NCBI RefSeq assembly: GCF_000519325.1
Contig: NZ_KI912613.1
Span: 2,053,850-2,091,654, forward strand
Direction: 5' to 3'
Source of the DNA: Patulibacter minatonensis DSM 18081
GTDB taxonomy: Bacteria > Actinomycetota > Thermoleophilia > Solirubrobacterales > Solirubrobacteraceae
DNA: 37,805 bases
The translations under genes and the position numbers were made by a program. Below the pieces are notes generated by a model. That model was given only the letters and a program-made list of their open reading frames with translations. It ran no database searches and was not told the DNA's origin. Each line of letters begins with the position of its first letter. Within the stretch, counting starts at the first letter, position 1. Of the stretch, positions 8,676 to 18,203 are shown one piece after another.

Positions 8676-9676
8676 ACGACCGTCTGACGATCTCCACCCC
8701 CGAGGCCGTCGACGTCGTGCTCGACCTCGCGGGACCGGGCACCAGGATCTCGAGCGGCGCGATCGACCTGGTCATCCAGGGGCTCGTGGCCCTCGTGGGG
8801 CTGCTCATCCTCGGGGGGCTCAACGACGCGATCGGCGACGACTGGACGATCGTCCTCGCCTCGATCCTCGCGTTCCTGCTCCTGTTCTTCTACGACGTCG
8901 CCTGGGAGCTCCTGGGCGACGGCCGCACGCCCGGGAAGATGATGCTCGGGCTCCGGGTGGTCCGCGACGACGGCCGCCGCGTCGACCCCGGCTCGTCCGT
9001 GCTGCGGAACCTGCTGCGGATCATCGAGCTGCCGCTGCTCTACGCGCCCGGGATCATCATGGTCACGCTGACGAAGCGCCACCAGCGGCTCGGCGACGTC
9101 GTGGCGGGCTCGCTCGTCGTCCGGGAGCCGCGCCGCGCCACCCGTGCCCTCGGCCGGACCGCCGGGGCCCCGGACCCGTGGGAGGGCGGGGGTCCGACGC
9201 TGCAGCTCGACACGTCGGCGCTCACGGACCACGACCGGTCGACCGCCCGGGCGTTCGCCGCCCGCCGCGAGACGCTGGACCCGAAGGAGCGGCTGGCGCT
9301 CGCGACGACGATCGCGGCGGGGCTGCGCTCCCGGCTCGGCGTCGTGCCGGGACGGGCGACGGACGAGGACGTGATCCTCGCGGTCGCGCGGGGGACGTCG
9401 CACGACGGCGGCGGGCTCGGCGCGGGGTGGGGGCCGCCGGACGGACGCTGGGCGTCCCCCGAGGCCGGCGGGCTCGACACGACCGGCCTGACCGACCACG
9501 ACCGCACCACCGCGCGGCAGTTCGCCGAGCGCCGCAGCAGCCTGGCGCCGGGGGAGCGGGACGCGCTGGCGACGGCGATCGCCGGCGGGCTCCGTGCGCG
9601 CCTGCGGTCGACCGGCGGGATCGAGGCGGACGAGGAGCTCGTGCTCGCGGTCGCGCGGGACGCCGGCGCGCGCTGA
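8663..9676 (+). CDS. RDD family membrane protein with duplicated C-terminal motif
   Basis: The protein has 337 residues. GTG at 8663 is preferred because a -10-like TAGGGT ends 7 nt upstream and the protein then begins as family members do (MQEYHDRLTISTPEAVDVVLDLAGPGTR). The RDD domain spans about residues 15-150 with three hydrophobic segments, the RISSGAIDLVI opening motif and DGRTPGKMMLGLRVV. The cytosolic tail holds two copies of a 44-residue helical motif (starting at residues 182 and 271, LDTsaLTDHDRsTAR then FAaRR and ALATtIAaGLR), 31 of 44 positions identical. An upstream GTG at 8627 would add 12 residues. The function of RDD proteins in these loci is unknown. Confidence 0.88.
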   Translation: MQEYHDRLTISTPEAVDVVLDLAGPGTRISSGAIDLVIQGLVALVGLLILGGLNDAIGDDWTIVLASILAFLLLFFYDVAWELLGDGRTPGKMMLGLRVVRDDGRRVDPGSSVLRNLLRIIELPLLYAPGIIMVTLTKRHQRLGDVVAGSLVVREPRRATRALGRTAGAPDPWEGGGPTLQLDTSALTDHDRSTARAFAARRETLDPKERLALATTIAAGLRSRLGVVPGRATDEDVILAVARGTSHDGGGLGAGWGPPDGRWASPEAGGLDTTGLTDHDRTTARQFAERRSSLAPGERDALATAIAGGLRARLRSTGGIEADEELVLAVARDAGAR

Positions 9677-10296
9677 GGCGATGAGCCCACGACGCCGCCG
9701 AGCGCCCGGCCGAGCAGCCCGCCCTCGGCGAGGATCGCCAGGCCCAGCGCGATCAGCACGACCGGCACCGCGACGTGCCCCCACCGCGCGACCGTCCGCG
9801 CCACCGGCGGGCGGGCGGCGAGCCACCGGGCGCCCGCCAGCCAGACCGCGAGCAGCACCCCGAAGGTCAGCACGACGACCAGGGCGTCGGCGCCGTCCTG
9901 GTTGGCGAGGAACGGCACGTACACCGCGATGTTGTCCGCTCCCCCGGCGATGGTCAGGGCGGCGACCGCCGCGGTGCTCGAGACGAGCGGCAGGGCCTCG
10001 TCGCCGGCGTCGCCGCGCAGGACGGCCGCCACGCCGAGCATCCCGAGCGCCAGCGGCACCAGCCCGAGGAGCGCGACGACGTCGTCCGGGAGCAGGAGGA
10101 GCCCGGTGGCGCCCAGCCACGCCACCGCGACGAGCGTCGTCAGGCCGAGCGCCTGGCCGCCGACGACGTGCCGGACGCGGAGCGGGCCACCGCGCCCGGC
10201 CACCGCGAAGAGCGCCGTCAGCACGACGACGTCGTCGAGGTTCGTGGCCGCGAACGCGCCGGCGGCGGCCGCGGCGACGCCGACGGGATCGCTCAT
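9040..10296 (-). CDS. CadD-like cation permease with long antisense run-on
   Basis: The first ~205 residues (10296 down to about 9682) form a complete CadD/cadmium-resistance-type permease. ATNLDDVVVLTALF is near the N-terminus, with an RHVVGGQALGL loop, the paired motif ADNIAVYVPFL and a last helix VPVVLIALGLAILAEGG. No stop follows in frame. The frame continues some 210 codons, antisense to the RDD gene, with Ser/Pro/Arg-rich sequence typical of an uncoded opposite strand. Either a stop was lost and the product has a junk tail, or a sequence error or programmed event ends it near 9680. The start overlaps a mini-ORF (ATGA at 10293-10296). Substrate (Cd2+ or another cation) is not determined. 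Confidence 0.6.
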   Translation of the reverse strand: MSDPVGVAAAAAGAFAATNLDDVVVLTALFAVAGRGGPLRVRHVVGGQALGLTTLVAVAWLGATGLLLLPDDVVALLGLVPLALGMLGVAAVLRGDAGDEALPLVSSTAAVAALTIAGGADNIAVYVPFLANQDGADALVVVLTFGVLLAVWLAGARWLAARPPVARTVARWGHVAVPVVLIALGLAILAEGGLLGRALGGVVGSSPQRAPASRATASTSSSSASIPPVDRRRARSPPAIAVASASRSPGARLLRRSANCRAVVRSWSVRPVVSSPPASGDAQRPSGGPHPAPSPPPSCDVPRATARITSSSVARPGTTPSRERSPAAIVVASASRSFGSSVSRRAANARAVDRSWSVSADVSSCSVGPPPSHGSGAPAVRPRARVARRGSRTTSEPATTSPSRWWRFVSVTMMIPGA

Positions 10297-10340
10297 CGGA
10301 CGGTCCGCGGGGCCGGAGGACGGTGGGCGGTGTGCGTCAT
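10293..10340 (-). CDS. 15-codon bridging mini-ORF between PAP2 and CadD genes (candidate)
   Basis: Its ATG overlaps the PAP2 stop (ATGA, 10340-10337) and its TGA overlaps the CadD-like start (ATGA, 10296-10293). The peptide would be MTHTAHRPPAPRTVR. The CadD-like gene has no Shine-Dalgarno sequence of its own, so delivery of ribosomes by this mini-ORF is plausible. Twelve of 15 sense codons end in G or C. It may be fortuitous. Confidence 0.3.
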   Translation of the reverse strand: MTHTAHRPPAPRTVR

Positions 10341-11149
10341 CGCCTCGCCCGCGCAGGCACGAGCAGCACGACCGTCACCACCGCGACCGACAGCCCCAGC
10401 AGCCATCCGGCGAGCACGTCGGTGGGGGAGTGGACGCTGAGGACGACCCGGCTGAGCCCCACGAGCAGGACGATCAGGGCCGCGACGAGGAGGGGCCACC
10501 GCGGCGGCGCCTGGGCCGGGCGGTCGGGGGCCGACTCCGACGACCGTCCCGTCCACCGTCCCGCGACGGCGACCACGAGGCCGAGCGTCAGCCACCCCGC
10601 CGCCGCCTGCATCGAGTGGCCGGAGGGGAAGCCGCTCGAGTGCTCGACGACCTCGTGCAGCGCGGCCGGCGGACGCGGGCGGCCGACGATCGACTTCGCG
10701 AGCGGGACGAGGAGGACCGCCGCCTCGAGCGCGATCAGCGGCCCGACCGCTGCGCGGAGCGGCAGCACCCGGAGCACGAGCAGGCCGACGCAGAGGGCCA
10801 CGAGGACGACGGTCAGCACGAGCCCTGCACCGAGGTGCGTGACCGCGCGGGCGAGGTCGACGACGGTCGTCGAGCGGTGATCGGCGAGCTCGCGCACCAC
10901 GTCCGCGTCGAAGCGGGTGACGGCGTTGTGCCCGCGGACGATCACGGCGAGGAGCGCGGTGATCACGACGCACGCGGCCACGAGCGGGAACGGGCGGCGC
11001 AGGACGCGGGGCACGGCGAGGGAGGATCGCAGCCGCGACGGGTGGCGGCGGCGCTCGTCGTCGGGCGGCGGATCCCGGCCGGTGCCCGGGCCCGCCGTGC
11101 TCGCCGGCCCGGGGCGCGCCCGGGGCGTGCGTACGATCACAGGAGGCAC
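10337..11149 (-). CDS. PAP2-family membrane phosphatase
   Basis: A 270-residue protein with a Pro/Arg-rich cytosolic leader (1-50) and about six transmembrane helices. It carries the complete PAP2 active-site triad of motifs: KSIVGRPRP at 152-160, PSGHS at 175-179, and SRVVLSVHSPTD with R234, H240 and D244. Enzymes of this family dephosphorylate undecaprenyl pyrophosphate or phosphatidic-acid-type lipids at the outer face of the membrane; the substrate here is not defined. The GTG start at 11149 lacks a clear ribosome binding site; a second in-frame GTG occurs three codons later. The gene is divergent from clpB and shares its 177-bp promoter region. Confidence 0.88.
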   Translation of the reverse strand: MPPVIVRTPRARPGPASTAGPGTGRDPPPDDERRRHPSRLRSSLAVPRVLRRPFPLVAACVVITALLAVIVRGHNAVTRFDADVVRELADHRSTTVVDLARAVTHLGAGLVLTVVLVALCVGLLVLRVLPLRAAVGPLIALEAAVLLVPLAKSIVGRPRPPAALHEVVEHSSGFPSGHSMQAAAGWLTLGLVVAVAGRWTGRSSESAPDRPAQAPPRWPLLVAALIVLLVGLSRVVLSVHSPTDVLAGWLLGLSVAVVTVVLLVPARARR

Positions 11150-11167
11150 GGAACGCCCGGAGGTGCC

Positions 11168-11196
11168 TTGACTTTCTACGAAGCGAAGCGCAAAAT
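11168..11196 (+). promoter_or_regulatory. clpB promoter (TTGACT-17-CAAAAT)
   Basis: A -35 box TTGACT at 11168-11173 and a -10 box CAAAAT at 11191-11196 are separated by exactly 17 bp. The stretch is conspicuously AT-rich for this genome. The predicted leader is about 125 nt before the TTG start. It resembles a vegetative sigma-70 promoter. Confidence 0.6.
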
Positions 11197-11217
11197 CTCA
11201 GTGACACAGACTGAGAT
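11195..11217. promoter_or_regulatory. HAIR-like heat-shock operator upstream of clpB
   Basis: A perfect inverted repeat ATCTCAGT-N7-ACTGAGAT that overlaps the last bases of the -10 box. The HspR operator HAIR known from Streptomyces and mycobacteria is CTTGAGT-N7-ACTCAAG, with the same 7-bp spacing and the same inner AGT/ACT ends, but the outer half-site bases differ. Position and geometry fit repression of clpB by an HspR homologue; the variant half-site is inferred to be a lineage form. Confidence 0.6.
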
Positions 11218-11326
11218 CTAGGAGCGCGGAGCGCCCGGGAGGGCGACGACGCGGCCCGGACGTCCGTCCGCGGCGCTCCGGTCCGGGGCCGATCCCCCGC
11301 ATCCTCCGTTCCCGAAAGGACACCCA

Positions 11327-13885
<2,559 letters not shown>

Positions 13886-13916
13886 GCACTCGTGCCCGCG
13901 GAGCAGGCGCCGCGGG

Positions 13917-13922
13917 TACGGT
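13917..13922 (+). promoter_or_regulatory. -10 box of a predicted leaderless transcript
   Basis: TACGGT ends 6 nt before the ATG at 13929, placing the transcription start at or next to that ATG. No -35 box is recognisable. It would give the gene downstream of clpB its own promoter. Confidence 0.35.
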
Positions 13923-13928
13923 GCGGGC

Positions 13929-13967
13929 ATGCCGCCGTACACCGATGTCCCGGTCGGCCCGGGGTGA
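13929..13967 (+). CDS. 12-codon leader mini-ORF ahead of the HATPase-like gene (candidate)
   Basis: ATG 6 nt after a TACGGT box, encoding MPPYTDVPVGPG. Its TGA overlaps the GTG of the next gene (GTGA, 13964-13967). This repeats the stop-start bridging arrangement seen at 577-636 and 10293-10340. A leaderless start followed by reinitiation is inferred; it could be chance. Confidence 0.3.
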   Translation: MPPYTDVPVGPG

Positions 13968-14548
13968 GCGGGTCCGCGCAGCGCCGGGGGCTGCTCGGGC
14001 GTCGACGTCGAGACCGTCCGCCGCACGACGGGGCGGAGGCCTCGGGGGACGGGCGCGACCCGGCTCCGGCCGCGGGCGCGACGGGAGCACCGGCGGGCGG
14101 GACGCACGCCGGCGGGGAGGCGACGCGGGCCGGCGACGGCTCCGCGGGCGACCCGCCGTCGGGGTTCGCGGTCCTCGGCGGGATCGTCGCCGACCTGGAG
14201 GCCGCGGGGCACACGATCCGCGTGTCGGACGCCACCGGGGGCGTCGACGTCCCCGAGGAGCTCGCGGTCGACATCGCGTGGCTGCTCCGGGCCGGTGCGG
14301 ACTCGATCCTGCGGCGGGCGACCGCCCCGGTGCGGGTGCACATCCGGGTGCGGGTCGAGGGCGGCGAGCTCTTCATGACGATGCAGAGCGTCAACGGCAT
14401 CCCGAGCGCGCCGGCGGTCGTGCTGACCGAGTCGGACGTGATCCCGATCGCCACCCGCGCCGCCGCGGCGGGCGGACGGCTGAACGTCCGGCCGACGAAC
14501 GATGGGAACGTCATCGCGATCGTGCGGCTGCCGCTGTCGTCCGACTAG
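13964..14548 (+). CDS. Degenerate HATPase-like (histidine-kinase C-terminal) protein
   Basis: A 194-residue protein, starting at GTG 13964; an in-frame GTG at 13892 would add 24 poorly coding codons. A low-complexity Gly/Ala-rich N-terminus (to about residue 65) precedes a domain laid out like the ATPase domain of NarL-partner histidine kinases. That domain has EELAVDIAWLLRAGADSILRRA, then RVHIRVRVEGGELFMTMQS, and ends GRLNVRPTNDGNVIAIVRLPL. The N-box residues expected for ATP binding (E..xN within the first helix) are replaced by A and S, and the G boxes are not evident, so it is probably catalytically dead. There is no membrane segment and no His box. It follows clpB on the same strand. The homology call is tentative. 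Confidence 0.6.
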   Translation: MSGSAQRRGLLGRRRRDRPPHDGAEASGDGRDPAPAAGATGAPAGGTHAGGEATRAGDGSAGDPPSGFAVLGGIVADLEAAGHTIRVSDATGGVDVPEELAVDIAWLLRAGADSILRRATAPVRVHIRVRVEGGELFMTMQSVNGIPSAPAVVLTESDVIPIATRAAAAGGRLNVRPTNDGNVIAIVRLPLSSD

Positions 14549-14590
14549 CGGCCGCGATCGGACCGGCTCACGTGGCGCCCGGACCGCGGA

Positions 14591-16258
14591 CTACGCCGGG
14601 ACCTCCGTCGCGGCCGTGCCGTCGAGCACGAACTGGCCCTCGTCGAGGTCGAGCGCGAGCTCCGTGCGCCGCGCGTACTCGCCGAAGCCCCCGAGGAAGG
14701 AGAGGCACTCCACCGGCTTGCCGGGGATGTTCGCCCCCATGTACTGGCTGACGGCGGTCGGCAGCAGGGTCGCCTGGCCGATCGCCGCGACGATCGCCCC
14801 CCACTCCGCGACGGCCTCGGGCGTCGGCTCGACCGTGCGGGCGCCGCGCTCGTCGACCTGCTGGATCGTCCGCCCGATCCAGCGGCTCTGGTGCTGGACC
14901 AGCAGCGGCGGGCAGTAGAACGCCGCGGGAGACTGGGCGCCGTCGACGATGAACAGGTTGGGGAACCCGTGGGCCATCACGCCGAGGTGCGTCCTCGTGC
15001 CCTCGGCCCAGTGGTCCTGCAGCGAGCCGTCGCGGCCCTGGGTCGGGATCCGCAGCATCGGGCCGCTGCCCGCGTCGTACCCGGTCGCGCAGACGAGGAC
15101 GTCGGCGGGGTGCTCGGTCCCGTCGGCCAGGCGGACGCCGTCGGCGGTGATCTCCGCGATCGCGTTCTCGCGGACGTCGACGAGGTCGACGTTCTCGCGG
15201 TTGAACGCGCGGTAGTAGCCGGTCTCGCCGCAGAGGCGCTTGGCCATGATGCAGTGGTCGGTGGGGATCAGGAGGTCGGCCACCGCGGGGTCGTCGACCT
15301 GCGCGCGGATCTTCCGCTCGAAGAACTCGCGGAGGGTGGCGTTGGCGTCCTCGTCGAAGAGCAGATCGGTGTAGCTCAGGTAGAAGCTCAGTCCGCCCGA
15401 GGCCCACCGGAACTCGTACTCGCGCTCGCGCTCCTCGGGGTCGGCGGCCAGCGCCGAGTTGGACGCCGGGTAGGCCGAGGGCGGGGGAGGGTCCGCGATC
15501 TCGTGGGCGATGAGCGTGAAGCCGCCGAACGCGACCTTCTCGAGCTCGCGGATCCGGCCGTAGTTCGCCTTCACCATCTCCTGGTAGCCGTCGGGCATCG
15601 GCCCGTTCTGCAGCGGCACGCACCAGTGCGGGGAGCGTTGGAACACGTCGAGGTGCGCGCAGGTCTCGGCGATGCGGGGCACGAGCTGGACGCCCGAGGC
15701 GCCGGTGCCGATGATCGCGACGCGCCTGCCGGCGACCTCGAGGCCGTCCTTCGGCCAGCGCCCGGAGTGCACGACCGGGCCGTCGAAGGCGCCTTCGCGC
15801 AGGCCCGGGATCGCCGGCAGGTACGCGGCGGAGAGGAAGCCGACCGCGCCGACGACGAAGCGCGCTGTGAGGGCGTCCCGGTCGGTGGTGACGCGCCAGC
15901 GGTCCCCGTCGAGGTCCAGCCGCTGCACGGTCGTCAGGAAGCGGATGTCGCGGCGCAGGTCGAAGCGGTCGGCGACATGGCGGAGGTAGGCGTGGACCTC
16001 GGGCTGGCCGGCGTAGCGCTCCGACCACACCCAGTCCTGCTGGAGGTCGTCGTCGAACGAGTACGAGTACTCGAGGCTCTCGACGTCGACGCGCGCCCCC
16101 GGATACGTGTTCCAGAACCAGGTGCCCCCGACGTCCTCCCCGGCCTCGAGGAGGGCGCACCGGAGGCCGAGGCCGCGGAGGTGCTGCAGTGCGTAGAGCC
16201 CGGCGAACCCGGCGCCGATGATCGCGACGTCGAGGTCCGTGTCGTATGGGGAGGTCAT
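14591..16258 (-). CDS. Baeyer-Villiger-type flavin monooxygenase
   Basis: A 555-residue protein. The ATG at 16258 is chosen for its AGGAG site and because the FAD-binding strand follows at once: [13 protein letters not shown], with GxGxxG at 15-20. [15 protein letters not shown] is the class B flavin monooxygenase block. The Baeyer-Villiger fingerprint F-x-G-x-x-x-H-x-x-x-W-P is met by [12 protein letters not shown], and the NADPH-binding Rossmann motif reads [16 protein letters not shown] lies toward the C-terminus. Such enzymes insert oxygen beside a ketone to form an ester or lactone using NADPH and O2, as in cyclohexanone monooxygenase. The physiological substrate is unknown, and no lactonase or alcohol dehydrogenase is adjacent. 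Confidence 0.93.
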   Translation of the reverse strand: MTSPYDTDLDVAIIGAGFAGLYALQHLRGLGLRCALLEAGEDVGGTWFWNTYPGARVDVESLEYSYSFDDDLQQDWVWSERYAGQPEVHAYLRHVADRFDLRRDIRFLTTVQRLDLDGDRWRVTTDRDALTARFVVGAVGFLSAAYLPAIPGLREGAFDGPVVHSGRWPKDGLEVAGRRVAIIGTGASGVQLVPRIAETCAHLDVFQRSPHWCVPLQNGPMPDGYQEMVKANYGRIRELEKVAFGGFTLIAHEIADPPPPSAYPASNSALAADPEEREREYEFRWASGGLSFYLSYTDLLFDEDANATLREFFERKIRAQVDDPAVADLLIPTDHCIMAKRLCGETGYYRAFNRENVDLVDVRENAIAEITADGVRLADGTEHPADVLVCATGYDAGSGPMLRIPTQGRDGSLQDHWAEGTRTHLGVMAHGFPNLFIVDGAQSPAAFYCPPLLVQHQSRWIGRTIQQVDERGARTVEPTPEAVAEWGAIVAAIGQATLLPTAVSQYMGANIPGKPVECLSFLGGFGEYARRTELALDLDEGQFVLDGTAATEVPA

Positions 16259-16358
16259 GGGTGCTCCTGCCGGCGGCGGGCCGGTGGCGGTGGCGAGCTC
16301 CGGCACGTCCGGTCCCCGGGCGACGCCCGGACCCGTGTACAGCGGCTCGATGGGCGCC

Positions 16359-16387
16359 TGCCTACCGGAGGCCCGAGGGGGAGTCAA
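16359..16387 (-). promoter_or_regulatory. Candidate promoter of the monooxygenase gene
   Basis: On the minus strand TTGACT (16387-16382) is followed after exactly 17 nt by TAGGCA (16364-16359), about 100 nt before the ATG at 16258. The -35 is good; the -10 lacks the final T. Confidence 0.4.
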
Positions 16388-16389
16388 CT

Positions 16390-16407
16390 CCGGATCCGCT
16401 GATCCGG
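16390..16407. promoter_or_regulatory. Inverted repeat abutting the monooxygenase -35 box
   Basis: CCGGATC-CGCT-GATCCGG has perfect 7-bp arms around a 4-bp centre and lies 2 bp upstream of the predicted -35 box. The location suits an activator or repressor site. No regulator gene is adjacent. Confidence 0.4.
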
Positions 16408-16443
16408 TGCTCCCCGCGGGGTGCGGCGGCGGCGGAGAACCGC

Positions 16444-16649
16444 GCGGGGGCCGGCCGCAGGGGTCGGAAACGCGCGCCGGGCGTGCGGGGACCGGGGCGA
16501 TCGGGCGCCCACCGGGGCTGCGGGCACCGGGGCCGTCGGACGCCCGCCGGGCGCGCGGGGGACCGGGACGGTCGGGCACCCGACCGGGCTGCGGTCTCCG
16601 GGACCGCCGGAGACCTGCGCGGGGCCTGCGGGCATCGCGACCGCCCGGG
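16444..16649. repeat. Degenerate ~35-bp minisatellite between monooxygenase and bioA
   Basis: Imperfect tandem units begin with GCGGG at 16485, 16520, 16555 and 16591, with a partial unit from 16628 and a looser one from 16444. Units 1 and 2 match at 27 of 35 positions by eye; unit 3 matches unit 1 at about 29 of 35 after removing one G. The array fills most of the 407-bp non-coding gap 16259-16665 and ends just before the bioA start. Apart from the promoter and inverted repeat listed separately, I see nothing else in that gap. Confidence 0.6.
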
Positions 16650-16665
16650 TGACGAAGATGGTCCC

Positions 16666-18069
16666 GTGGCCCACGATCCGTCCTCCGACCTCACCGCCGC
16701 CCTGTCGTCCGAGCCGCTCGGCGCCGACGTCGTCGGCCGGCTGGACCGCGAGCACGTGTGGCACCCGTACAGCTCGCCGCTCGACGCGCCCGAGCTGCCG
16801 GTGGTCGCGGGCGCCGAGGGCGTGCGGCTGACCCTCGCCGACGGGCGCGAGGTCGTCGACGGGATGTCGTCGTGGTGGGCCGCGGTGCACGGCTACCGGG
16901 TGCCCGAGCTCGACCGTGCGGCGCTCGACCAGCTCGGCCGCAAGAGCCACGTGATGTTCGGCGGGCTGACGCACGAGCCCGCAGTGCGGCTGGCCGCGCG
17001 GCTGGTCTCGCTGACGCCCGAGCCGCTGCGCCGCGTGTTCCTCGCGGACTCCGGCTCGGTCGCGATGGAGGTGGCGATCAAGACCGTGCTGCAGCGCGAG
17101 CGCTCGGCCGGGCGGCCCGGGCGCCACCGCCTGATGACCTGGCGCGGCGGGTACCACGGCGACACGTTCGGGGCGATGGCCGTCTGCGACCCCGAGGGCG
17201 GGATGCACCACCTCTTCTCGGACGTCCTCCCGCAGCACGTGTTCTGCGACGCCCCGCCGGCGTGGGGGGCACCGTCGACGTCTTCCGGCGCGGGACCGGC
17301 GGGCGGCGGGTCCGACGGCGCGGTCGGTGCGTCGCCGGACGACGAGCCGCTCGACGAGGCCTACGTCGCCCACCTGCGCGGGACCGCGGCCGCGCACGCG
17401 CACGAGCTCGCCGGGATCGTCGTCGAGCCCGTCGTCCAGGGGGCGGGCGGGATGCGCTTCCACCACCCCGGCTACCTGCGGGTGCTGCGCGAGATCTGCG
17501 ACGAGCACGACCTGCTGCTCGTCCTCGACGAGATCGCGACGGGCTTCGGGCGCTCCGGCACGATGTTCGCGTGCGAGCGGGCCGGCGTCGTGCCGGACGT
17601 CCTCGCGGTCGGCAAGGCGCTGACGGGCGGCTACCTGACGATGGCCGCGGTCCTCTGCACCGACCGGGTCGCCGAGGAGATCGGCCGCGGCGAGGCCGGC
17701 GTCCTCATGCACGGCCCGACCTTCATGGGCAACCCGCTCGCGGCGTCGATCGCGTGCGCGAGCCTCGACCTGCTGCTGTCGCGCGGCTGGCAGGACGACG
17801 TCACGCGGATCGAGGACGGCCTGCGCCGTGGCCTCGCGCCGGCCCGCGAGCTGCCGGGCGTCGCCGACGTCCGGGTCCTGGGCGCGATCGGCGTCGTCCA
17901 GCTCGACCACCCGGTCGACGTCGCCGCGGTCACCGCCGCGGCGCTGGACCGCGGCGTCTGGCTGCGCCCGTTCCGCGACCTCGTCTACGCGATGCCGCCC
18001 TACGCGTGCGACGCGGACGACGTCGCGGCGATCGCGGCGGCGGTGGTGGCCGGGGCGGCCGCGGGCTGA
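16666..18069 (+). CDS. bioA: Adenosylmethionine-8-amino-7-oxononanoate aminotransferase
   Basis: The enzyme has 467 residues. It converts KAPA to DAPA in biotin synthesis, using S-adenosylmethionine as amino donor and PLP as cofactor. BioA hallmarks are HVWHPYSSP near the start, [28 protein letters not shown] and [10 protein letters not shown]. Further on are [16 protein letters not shown] and the PLP lysine K317 in [14 protein letters not shown], then [11 protein letters not shown]. An extra Gly/Ser/Asp-rich stretch of roughly 30 residues (near 204-230) interrupts the domain and is probably a surface loop. The GTG start lacks a strong ribosome binding site. The other bio genes lie 8.5 kb away, facing it. 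Confidence 0.95.
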   Translation: MAHDPSSDLTAALSSEPLGADVVGRLDREHVWHPYSSPLDAPELPVVAGAEGVRLTLADGREVVDGMSSWWAAVHGYRVPELDRAALDQLGRKSHVMFGGLTHEPAVRLAARLVSLTPEPLRRVFLADSGSVAMEVAIKTVLQRERSAGRPGRHRLMTWRGGYHGDTFGAMAVCDPEGGMHHLFSDVLPQHVFCDAPPAWGAPSTSSGAGPAGGGSDGAVGASPDDEPLDEAYVAHLRGTAAAHAHELAGIVVEPVVQGAGGMRFHHPGYLRVLREICDEHDLLLVLDEIATGFGRSGTMFACERAGVVPDVLAVGKALTGGYLTMAAVLCTDRVAEEIGRGEAGVLMHGPTFMGNPLAASIACASLDLLLSRGWQDDVTRIEDGLRRGLAPARELPGVADVRVLGAIGVVQLDHPVDVAAVTAAALDRGVWLRPFRDLVYAMPPYACDADDVAAIAAAVVAGAAAG

Positions 18070-18203
18070 CGGCGCGCCGGCCGCAGCGCGACGTCGTGCA
18101 CCGCGGCGGTGGGCAGGACGCACGGAGATGACGGCATACACATCTGTTGCTCTCGGGCCTCAAGGTCGCGGTCGGACCGGCCGATGGGACGAGGGTGTGG
18201 ACC

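Noticed and set aside
7037-10120. Continuous minus-strand frame joining the Tat-signal protein to upstream sequence as one 1027-residue protein
   Set aside because: Only the last 137 codons carry a real start, ribosome binding site and Tat signal; the rest is antisense to RDD or out of frame in SpoIIM.
13892-13963. Upstream GTG start for the HATPase-like gene
   Set aside because: The added codons have poor GC3 and rare codons (TGT, GTA, CGA) unlike the genes here, whereas GTG 13964 overlaps a leader stop.
16444-16649. The ~35-bp repeats as a CRISPR or coding repeat
   Set aside because: Units are directly abutting with no spacers, are imperfect, and no frame across them joins to the bioA or monooxygenase protein families.
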